Program-made: the position numbers and the translations under genes
Part shown: piece after piece, positions 1-4,543 of the stretch
Layout: each line of letters starts with the position of its first letter
Numbering within the stretch: position 1 is the first letter of the stretch
Notes under the pieces: model-generated
Seen by the model: only the letters and a program-made list of their open reading frames with translations
The model's database searches: none
What the model was told of the DNA's origin: nothing
Assembly (NCBI GenBank): GCA_003663115.1
Contig: QMZJ01000094.1
Coordinates: 1 to 5,126 of the forward strand
DNA from: Candidatus Altarchaeales archaeon
Lineage (GTDB): Archaea > Altiarchaeota > Altiarchaeia > IMC4 > QMZM01
Direction of reading: 5' to 3'
DNA length: 5,126 bases

Positions 1-25
1 GAATAAATACGAATAAATACGAATA
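1..25. repeat. Short tandem repeat, 10-bp unit GAATAAATAC
   Basis: The window opens with two perfect copies of GAATAAATAC (1-10 and 11-20), followed by a partial third unit beginning GAATA at 21. The array may continue to the left, outside the window. It lies just upstream of the pilin-like gene, and one unit sits where a TATA box would be expected. It may therefore be promoter sequence rather than an independent element. Confidence 0.6.
12..20 (+). promoter_or_regulatory. Candidate TATA box for the pilin-like gene
   Basis: The AT-rich stretch AATAAATAC is centred about 27 bases upstream of the ATG at 43. With usual archaeal spacing (about 25 bases from TATA to transcription start), transcription would begin at or just before the start codon. 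No Shine-Dalgarno sequence precedes the ATG (the bases are CTTCCATACG), which fits a leaderless transcript. This is inferred from spacing and composition only. The repeat offers several equally AT-rich alternatives. Confidence 0.3.
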
Positions 26-42
26 TACAACTCTTCCATACG

Positions 43-492
43 ATGAAAAACAGGGCGCAGGTATCGCTGGAGTATATGACCATGCTGGGATTGTCTTTAG
101 TTATATTTGCGGGTGTTCTTTACATCGCCACAACCCTGACCTCAACCTCCAGAACACAGATCGATGTCGACACGGCGTACAGGGCAGTTCAGGGGATAAA
201 GGAGTTGGCAGATTTCATATACGTACATGGACATCCGTCAAAGATTCAATCCACCATCCACATACCAGGTAATGTGGAAGACCTATCAATAGAGGAGAGG
301 GTTGTAAGAATAAGGCTATCTATCGGCGAATCCTTTACGGATGTCTATGCCGTGACAAAAGCCAATATGACGGGAAGTAGTGCCGTAAACGAGATATGCC
401 CTGCTGGCATTTGTACCGAGGGGTATTATCTGATGATTTTTGAATCACTAAATCAATCAACACCATATGATGTCAACATAACGGTTGCGTAA
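43..492 (+). CDS. Pilin-like secreted protein with archaeal class III signal peptide
   Basis: This 149-residue protein begins with a short basic stretch (MKNRA) and then QVSLEY, followed by a hydrophobic segment at about residues 12-31. That is the archaeal class III, type IV pilin-like signal (QxSxE), with cleavage expected before Gln6 by a prepilin peptidase. Glu10 is the conserved +5 Glu of the mature protein, and Met14 stands where the motif often has Leu. The hydrophobic helix would form the filament core or a membrane anchor. The remaining ~115 residues look extracellular, with two cysteines (119, 124) that could form a disulfide and three N-glycosylation sequons (Asn108, Asn137, Asn145). 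The ATG at 43 is the only start that keeps the signal intact, and an in-frame stop lies at 4-6. The C-terminal domain is not a family I recognise. It could be a minor pilin, an adhesin or another pilin-like surface protein. No other pilus gene is visible in the window. Confidence 0.8.
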   Translation: MKNRAQVSLEYMTMLGLSLVIFAGVLYIATTLTSTSRTQIDVDTAYRAVQGIKELADFIYVHGHPSKIQSTIHIPGNVEDLSIEERVVRIRLSIGESFTDVYAVTKANMTGSSAVNEICPAGICTEGYYLMIFESLNQSTPYDVNITVA

Positions 493-510
493 TAAAAATC
501 AGATTTTATT
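491..510. terminator. Candidate bidirectional terminator between convergent genes
   Basis: AATAAAA (491-497) and TTTTATT (504-510) form a perfect 7-bp inverted repeat around a 6-base loop. Read from either strand, the element ends in a T-rich run. It contains part of the pilin-like gene's stop codon (490-492) and all of the CBS gene's stop codon (506-508). The stem is all A/T and therefore weak. If it works, it is more likely through its U-tract, the signal used by archaeal RNA polymerase and by aCPSF1-dependent termination, than as a stable hairpin. Confidence 0.5.
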
Positions 511-946
511 CTCCGAGTTCCTTAAATACCCTGAGAATGTCCTTTCTCGTTATTATGCCCACTAAGGTGCCATCATTATCTACAACCGGCAATCTATTTA
601 TGTCATTTTTCCACATCAATGAGGCTGCCCTGTATATCGATGCATTCTCGTCCACCACTATAGCGGGTTCGGACATGATCTCCTTTACCCTCTTCTTTGA
701 TGCGTCCTTGACAATATTTGTTAGGTCATCCGGATACTTCTCAAGTATATCCAGGAATGGTATCAGAAATGGATGATAGTCGATTAGGTGTTCAATCAAC
801 CTCAATACATCGGTTCCACTTACTACTCCTCTCAGATTATTCTCCTCATCTATGACCGGGGCCCCACTGATCTCGTTCTCTTTAAGAACCTTAATTGCAT
901 CTAAAACCGCATCTGTAGTCCTTACAGATATCACGTCCCTGGACAT
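506..946 (-). CDS. Protein with two CBS domains (likely nucleotide-sensing)
   Basis: From the ATG at 946 this is a 146-residue soluble protein made almost entirely of a CBS pair (Bateman module). CBS1 spans about residues 1-52, a linker 53-84, and CBS2 85-144. Each domain ends in the ligand-binding pattern of this family, GVVSGTD (Asp46) and GIITRKD (Asp136), whose Asp usually contacts ribose of AMP, ATP or S-adenosylmethionine. No enzymatic or DNA-binding domain is attached, so it probably regulates a partner, which I cannot identify. The true start is probably upstream. The bases before the ATG encode KKVKEI in frame, matching RVKEIMS at the start of CBS2. A perfect SD (AGGTGAT, 979-973) precedes an in-frame ATC at 967-965, but no ATG, GTG or TTG lies between the SD and 946. 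I use 946 as the conservative start; translation from 967 would give 153 residues. The gene is divergent from psmB and converges with the pilin-like gene, leaving 13 bases between them. Confidence 0.85.
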   Translation of the reverse strand: MSRDVISVRTTDAVLDAIKVLKENEISGAPVIDEENNLRGVVSGTDVLRLIEHLIDYHPFLIPFLDILEKYPDDLTNIVKDASKKRVKEIMSEPAIVVDENASIYRAASLMWKNDINRLPVVDNDGTLVGIITRKDILRVFKELGE

Positions 947-972
947 AATTTCCTTGACTTTTTTGATTTTAT

Positions 973-979
973 ATCACCT
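973..979 (-). promoter_or_regulatory. Strong Shine-Dalgarno upstream of the CBS-protein gene
   Basis: On the minus strand AGGTGAT is a 7-base perfect match to the complement of the archaeal 16S rRNA 3' end. It lies 26 bases before the first ATG (946), too far to serve it, but 5 bases before an in-frame ATC at 967-965. This site therefore argues that translation begins upstream of 946, at a non-standard codon or at a codon altered by mutation or sequencing error. A stop (TGA) in the same frame overlaps the SD, which bounds the extension. Confidence 0.6.
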
Positions 980-990
980 TTTTTCGCCGG

Positions 991-1026
991 CCTTTTTATA
1001 TATCAAATGCACTTATATTTATATAA
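991..1026 (-). promoter_or_regulatory. Candidate promoter(s) of the CBS-protein gene, two TATA-like boxes
   Basis: Two TATA-like elements face the CBS gene: TTATATAAATATAAG (1026-1012) and TATATAAAAAGG (1002-991). With about 25 bases from TATA to transcription start, the distal box would start RNA near 994, giving a leader that carries the AGGTGAT SD. The proximal box would start near 973, losing most of that SD and leaving about 27 bases before the ATG at 946. Choice of promoter could therefore change which start is used. Positions are judged by eye. Confidence 0.4.
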
Positions 1027-1027
1027 C
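1016..1027 (+). promoter_or_regulatory. Candidate TATA box of psmB
   Basis: TTTATATAAC (1018-1027) lies in the AT-rich divergent region. It would place the transcription start near 1047, giving a leader of about 24 bases that includes the GAGG ribosome site at 1060. The same bases read on the other strand form a TATA-like box for the CBS gene, so the two divergent promoters may overlap. An upstream box, TTTTTATATA (994-1003), is an alternative. Confidence 0.45.
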
Positions 1028-1059
1028 AAAGCAAATTATTAATTAAGTTCTATTTTTCC

Positions 1060-1063
1060 GAGG
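1060..1063 (+). promoter_or_regulatory. Ribosome binding site of psmB, deciding a TTG start
   Basis: GAGG is followed by a 7-base spacer and TTG at 1071. No ATG or GTG lies in frame nearby. The first internal ATG is at residue 26, beyond the catalytic Thr. The TTG gives an 8-residue propeptide of the expected size. Confidence 0.6.
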
Positions 1064-1070
1064 GATTTCT

Positions 1071-1703
1071 TTGGAATCAAAAACTCTGAAAGGAACGACT
1101 ACGATAGGCTTAACCTGTAGTGACGGTGTAGTATTTATAGCAGATATGAGGGCATCATGGGGAACCTTTATAGCAAGTAAACGAGCCAGGAAGACCTTCA
1201 ACATAAATGATATGGTTGGAGCAACAGTTGCAGGTTCCGTGGGTGATGCAGAGGCTTTAATGCGCTTAATACGGGCTGAGGCAGCCCTCTATGAGATGAA
1301 TAATGGGAAGAAGATGTCAACAAGGGCAGTAGCAGTCTTGATGGCAAACATTCTTCAGGGCAGTAAGGTCTTTCCCTACATAGTACAACTCATTATCGGG
1401 GGGTATGACAAGGGAAGGGCAACCATCTACACCCTGGACCCCGTCGGTGGATTGATCGAAGAGAAGATGGCTGCCACCGGTTCTGGTTCTCCAATGGCAT
1501 ATGGTGTTCTCGAACAGAGGTATTCAGAAAACAAAACAGTTGAGGAGAATATCCCAATCGCAATTAGAGCTCTGGAATCTGCTATGCAGCGTGATTGTGC
1601 GACGGGAGATGGAATAAACTTGGTTACCATCACAAAAGAGGGTTTTAGGGAATACAAGAAAGAAGAGATCAATAGATTGATAGAAAAACTTAAAGAGGAA
1701 TGA
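1071..1703 (+). CDS. psmB: Proteasome beta subunit (catalytic 20S core peptidase)
   Basis: The 210-residue protein is the Ntn-hydrolase subunit of the archaeal 20S proteasome, which degrades proteins fed in by the PAN or Cdc48-type ATPases. An 8-residue propeptide MESKTLKG precedes TTTIG, and autocleavage at Gly8-Thr9 exposes the catalytic Thr. In mature numbering the other active-site residues are visible: Asp17 and Arg19 in ADMR, Lys33 in RARK, Gly47 in VAGSVGD, the GSGS turn near 129-132, and RDCATGDG with the conserved Asp of the 166 region. Thr occupies the place usually held by Ser169, a conservative change. Val45 in the S1 pocket fits cleavage after hydrophobic residues. Length is typical for the family. 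The gene starts with TTG behind GAGG, and no beta-propeptide or alpha-subunit gene oddities are visible. It is followed after a 162-nt spacer by the aCPSF1 gene in the same direction, an arrangement known from other Euryarchaeota. The alpha subunit gene psmA is not in this window. Confidence 0.97.
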   Translation: MESKTLKGTTTIGLTCSDGVVFIADMRASWGTFIASKRARKTFNINDMVGATVAGSVGDAEALMRLIRAEAALYEMNNGKKMSTRAVAVLMANILQGSKVFPYIVQLIIGGYDKGRATIYTLDPVGGLIEEKMAATGSGSPMAYGVLEQRYSENKTVEENIPIAIRALESAMQRDCATGDGINLVTITKEGFREYKKEEINRLIEKLKEE

Positions 1704-1722
1704 ACCGGGCTGTGTATGTGAA

Positions 1723-1727
1723 TTTTT
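1723..1727 (+). terminator. Candidate U-tract terminator downstream of psmB
   Basis: A run of five T lies 20 bases past the psmB stop codon. Archaeal transcripts commonly end at U-tracts, and aCPSF1 acts at them. No strong hairpin precedes it, and one short run gives little specificity. Read-through into the aCPSF1 gene is equally possible. Confidence 0.25.
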
Positions 1728-1731
1728 CAGA

Positions 1732-1739
1732 CTATAAAG
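1732..1739 (+). promoter_or_regulatory. Weak candidate TATA box for the aCPSF1 gene
   Basis: CTATAAAG is the best TATA-like match in the spacer. It would start transcription near 1760 and leave a leader of about 105 bases containing the hairpin at 1811-1840. If real, the RNA would lack the left arm (1722-1730) of the long inverted repeat, whereas read-through RNA from psmB would contain it. Confidence 0.3.
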
Positions 1740-1853
1740 ACTTTTGAATTATGATGATGGAAATAATCATGAATTCGATCCAAGCTTAATTAACTTGATA
1801 TGATTTATGCGCTATGCCCGACTTTAGTCGGTCACGTAGCTGAAAAATCCTAA

Positions 1854-1860
1854 GAGGTGA
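1854..1860 (+). promoter_or_regulatory. Strong Shine-Dalgarno of the aCPSF1 gene, placing the start at TTG 1866
   Basis: GAGGTGA is a 7-base perfect anti-16S match with a 5-base spacer (GTTTC) to TTG at 1866. The in-frame GTG at 1857 lies inside the SD itself and has no SD of its own, so it is unlikely to be the start. Confidence 0.75.
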
Positions 1861-1865
1861 GTTTC

Positions 1866-3752
1866 TTGGAGTTTAAAGATATTAAGCAGTTTGTGGAAGA
1901 GAACGCTCCATCCGGCAAGATAACGAAGATCGATCTGGAGGGTCCGAAGATAGTCCTCTACACAGACGATCTTCCTTTTTTTGTAGAGAACAATGAGGAG
2001 ATCAGAAATTTGGCAACCGTACTAAAGAAAAGGATCATTCTCAGATCCACCTCTTCAAAACTTATGGATCCAGAGGAGGCAAGGAAAACGATTGAGGAGA
2101 CGATACCAGGGGATGCAAAGATAACGGACATAGGGTTTGACCCCAATTTCAGAGAAGTCCATATAGAAGCTGAGAAACTGGGCCTGGTTATTGGAAAAGG
2201 AGGTACAACCCTGGATGAGATCACGAAAAAGACGAGATGGACACCAAAGCTCTTAAGGAAGCCTCCGATCGAATCGGAGACTATAAGAAACATCAGAAAA
2301 ATCCTCTATGAGAGTAGCGATGCGAGACAGAAGATACTCCAGAGAATCGGAAGGAATATCTATAGGAAACCAGACTCTGAGTGTGACTGGATAAGAATTA
2401 CCCCCTTGGGGGGTGCGCGAGAGGTTGGCAGGTCCTGTTTCCTGTTACAAACACCGGAGAGTAACGTTTTAATTGACTGTGGGATAAATACCGCCGCTAC
2501 CAACAATGGTAGATTTCCCGATTTTAGGGCATCCAGGCTAGCAATAGATAAATTGGATGCCGTTATCCTCTCTCACGCACATCTTGATCACTGTGGTTTT
2601 ATTCCCTACCTCTATAAATATGGGTATACCGGTCCCGTTTATTGTACGGAACCAACGAGAGATCTGATGATCTTATTGCAATTAGATGCGATAAGGATAG
2701 GTGAGAGAGAAGAAAATGAGCTTCCATTTACCTCAAAAGATGTGAGGAGGATGATCAAGTATGTGATCCCTCTGGAATACAATGAGGTTGCGGATATAAC
2801 ACCCGATATGAGATTAACTCTCTATAATGCGGGTCACATCCTCGGTTCCTCGATAGTTCATCTTCATCTTGGTGAGGGTCTCCACAATCTGGTCTATACT
2901 GGGGACATAAAATTTGGTGATACACGACTTTTAGATGCCGCAAATTATGAATTCCCGAGGGTTGAAACCCTAATTATCGAAAGCACCTATGGTGGTAGAT
3001 ACGACATACAACCAAAAAGAAGGGATGCGGAGAAGGAATTAATTCATACGATACAGGAGACGGTAAAGAATAAGGGCAAGGTATTGATTCCCGTTTTCTC
3101 TGTAGGCAGATCCCAGGAGGTTATGATGTTACTGGAAAGCTATTCTAGATGCGGGGAATTGGATGTTCCAGTATTTCTGGATGGAATGATCTGGGAAGCA
3201 ACCGCAATCCACACTTCCTATCCAGAGTATCTGAAAAGGCATATCCGTCACAGGATTTTTAATGGCTATAATCCATTCATAACGGATACGTTTGAGAAGG
3301 TGGACTCAAAGAAGAGGGAGAGTATCATAGAGAGCAAGGAACCGTGTGTCATCCTCGCCACCTCCGGAATGATGACTGGTGGCCCATCGATTGAGTATTT
3401 TAAGAATCTTGCCGAGGATCCCAAAAACACCCTGGCATTTGTGGGTTATCAGGCGGAGGGTTCTTTGGGAAGGAGGATACAGAATGGTTTATCTGAGTTG
3501 CCAATTGAAAAGAACGGCAGAACGGTGGCATTAAAGATAAATATGCAGGTAAAAACTATTGATGGTTTCAGCGGCCATGCGGACAGGAGACAGTTGCTCG
3601 GTTATTCAAAAAAGATACATCCAAAGCCAAGGAGGGTATTAATTGTTCACGGCGAGGAGAAAAAGGCGATAAATCTATCGATGACCCTGTACGAGATGTT
3701 CGGTTTTGAAGCCACAGCGCCACAGAATTTGGACACTATCAGATTGGTTTAG
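1866..3752 (+). CDS. aCPSF1: KH-domain beta-CASP ribonuclease, archaeal transcription termination factor
   Basis: The 628-residue protein (from TTG 1866) is the archaeal homologue of eukaryotic CPSF73. In archaea it cleaves nascent RNA at U-rich 3' ends and drives transcription termination, with endo- and 5'-3' exonuclease activity reported for the family. Domains in order are: KHa (about 1-65); KHb (about 66-140) with the RNA-binding loop GLVIGKGG (106-113); metallo-beta-lactamase core (about 175-385); beta-CASP cap (about 386-500); then the rest of the metallo-beta-lactamase fold. Zinc and catalytic motifs are complete: Asp204 in LIDCG, HAHLDH (237-242), His324 in GHILGSS, Asp347 in YTGD, motif A Glu372 in ESTYGG, motif B His571 in FSGHAD, and motif C His595 in IVHGE. 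The C-terminus NLDTIRLV matches the conserved tail tied to dimerisation. Length is normal and no key residue is lost. It lies downstream of psmB, a conserved neighbourhood. Translation from GTG 1857 would add three residues but is disfavoured because that codon is within the SD. Confidence 0.96.
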   Translation: MEFKDIKQFVEENAPSGKITKIDLEGPKIVLYTDDLPFFVENNEEIRNLATVLKKRIILRSTSSKLMDPEEARKTIEETIPGDAKITDIGFDPNFREVHIEAEKLGLVIGKGGTTLDEITKKTRWTPKLLRKPPIESETIRNIRKILYESSDARQKILQRIGRNIYRKPDSECDWIRITPLGGAREVGRSCFLLQTPESNVLIDCGINTAATNNGRFPDFRASRLAIDKLDAVILSHAHLDHCGFIPYLYKYGYTGPVYCTEPTRDLMILLQLDAIRIGEREENELPFTSKDVRRMIKYVIPLEYNEVADITPDMRLTLYNAGHILGSSIVHLHLGEGLHNLVYTGDIKFGDTRLLDAANYEFPRVETLIIESTYGGRYDIQPKRRDAEKELIHTIQETVKNKGKVLIPVFSVGRSQEVMMLLESYSRCGELDVPVFLDGMIWEATAIHTSYPEYLKRHIRHRIFNGYNPFITDTFEKVDSKKRESIIESKEPCVILATSGMMTGGPSIEYFKNLAEDPKNTLAFVGYQAEGSLGRRIQNGLSELPIEKNGRTVALKINMQVKTIDGFSGHADRRQLLGYSKKIHPKPRRVLIVHGEEKKAINLSMTLYEMFGFEATAPQNLDTIRLV

Positions 3753-3821
3753 ATATCCCCCATGCCCTTATGTACGGAGGGGTCTCATCACCAATTTGAG
3801 GATGATAATCCGGGATCTTGA

Positions 3822-4487
3822 ATGGCGAATCTAATTGATATATACCATAAACTCTTAGAGCACTTCGGAGAGCAGGGATGGTGGCCGGCAGAAACAGAAT
3901 TCGAGGTTATTGTTGGTGCTATACTAACCCAGGCTTCATCCTGGACTAATGTGGAGAAGGCTATAGAAAATCTGAAATCCGAGGGTCTTCTAAGCCCTGA
4001 GGCACTTCTCCAGGCGAGTGAAGAAAAACTGAGAAGACTCATTAAACCCGTTGGTTATTACAATGCCAAGACCCTAAAACTAAAGAGGTTCGTTGAATTT
4101 TTGCATGAGAATTACGAAGGAGATCTCGATAAACTCTTTGATCGGGATACCGAGAAATTGAGATTAGAATTGCTATCGGTATGGGGCATCGGTCAGGAGA
4201 CCGCAGATTCAATAATCTTATACGCTGCGAACAAACCAACCTTCGTCATTGATGCATATACAAAGAGGATAATGAGTAGATTGGGCCTTGTAAACGAGGA
4301 CACAACTTATTCTGATCTAAAAAAATTCTTTGAGCTCCAATTGCCAGGGGACCTAGAGATTTATAAGGAATTCCACGCATTACTCGTTGAACTGGGGAAG
4401 AATTACTGCAAGACAAAACCCCTCTGTGGTAAATGCCCGATAAGGGACATCTGTGCAGAATGGAAGAGCTCTTCGAAAAGAAATTAA
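3822..4487 (+). CDS. HhH-GPD DNA glycosylase, endonuclease III-related (MagIII/COG2231-like)
   Basis: The 221-residue protein has the helix-hairpin-helix GPD fold of base-excision repair glycosylases and an iron-sulfur loop. An N-terminal ILTQASSWTNVEKAI (about 34-48) corresponds to the endonuclease III helix carrying LTxQ. The hairpin is VWGIGQETAD (120-129), and the catalytic Asp144 is in FVIDAYTKRI. Four cysteines (196, 202, 205, 211) form CX5CX2CX5C, one residue shorter in the first gap than the CX6CX2CX5C of E. coli Nth, and would hold a [4Fe-4S] cluster. The Lys that makes Nth a lyase (GVGxKTA) is Glu126 here, so a monofunctional glycosylase is expected. The TQxxWxNVEKA and ETADSIxLYA patterns resemble the group containing Helicobacter pylori 3-methyladenine glycosylase MagIII. 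The substrate is inferred only. The ATG at 3822 follows an in-frame stop (TGA 3819), so no longer start exists. The RBS is weak (GAGG at 3798 is distant). It lies 69 bases after the aCPSF1 gene and may be co-transcribed with it. Confidence 0.88.
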   Translation: MANLIDIYHKLLEHFGEQGWWPAETEFEVIVGAILTQASSWTNVEKAIENLKSEGLLSPEALLQASEEKLRRLIKPVGYYNAKTLKLKRFVEFLHENYEGDLDKLFDRDTEKLRLELLSVWGIGQETADSIILYAANKPTFVIDAYTKRIMSRLGLVNEDTTYSDLKKFFELQLPGDLEIYKEFHALLVELGKNYCKTKPLCGKCPIRDICAEWKSSSKRN

Positions 4488-4543
4488 TCCGTAACTTTAA
4501 CCTGAAATATTCTATCCCACGAATAAAAGCAATCTTTGTCACT

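Larger units (their letters stand above)
1722..1848 (+). other. Structured psmB-aCPSF1 spacer: two hairpins and an enclosing inverted repeat
   Basis: Three pairings are seen by eye in the 162-nt gap. (1) ATTTTTCAG (1722-1730) is perfectly complementary to CTGAAAAAT (1840-1848). (2) GAATT+ATGAT (1746-1755) pairs with ATCAT (1766-1770) and AATTC (1772-1776), leaving G1771 bulged. (3) CCGAC (1818-1822) and GTCGG (1827-1831) close a TTTA loop. Outer pairs TG/CA (1815-1816 with 1833-1834) and GCTA/TAGC (1811-1814 with 1837-1840) extend that stem. Together they resemble a three-way junction ending 5 bases before the aCPSF1 SD. This could be a 5' leader, a processing or termination signal, or chance pairing in AT-rich DNA. 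A TATA-like CTATAAAG (1732-1739) and a 12-codon ORF beginning at 1751 without an SD are also present. Neither is strongly supported. Confidence 0.4.

Noticed and set aside
1751..1789. Twelve-codon ORF starting ATGATGATG in the psmB-aCPSF1 spacer
   Set aside because: It has no SD and overlaps a hairpin, and such a short frame is expected by chance.
1751..1843. Possible C/D box guide RNA: ATGATGA (box C, 1751-1757) and CTGA (box D, 1840-1843)
   Set aside because: The boxes are about 82 bases apart, longer than usual for archaeal C/D sRNAs. No convincing D' and C' boxes lie between, and the flanks do not form a good terminal stem.
2400..2414. Perfect ACCCCC-TT-GGGGGT palindrome
   Set aside because: It lies inside the aCPSF1 gene and encodes the conserved TPLGGAREVG strand, so codon content explains it. 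A 2-base loop makes a poor hairpin.
3757..3782. CCCC...GGGG inverted repeat after the aCPSF1 gene as a terminator
   Set aside because: The pairing is short with an asymmetric bulge and there is no following T-run, so neither an intrinsic hairpin nor a U-tract terminator is supported.
3802..3834. Ten-codon ORF preceded by GAGG, overlapping the glycosylase start
   Set aside because: The SD abuts the ATG with no spacer, and the peptide is tiny. It is probably coincidental.
4463..4474. Twelve-base perfect palindrome GAAGAGCTCTTC near the glycosylase stop codon
   Set aside because: It lies in coding sequence, has no loop, and has no partner copy in the window that I can see. Chance is adequate.
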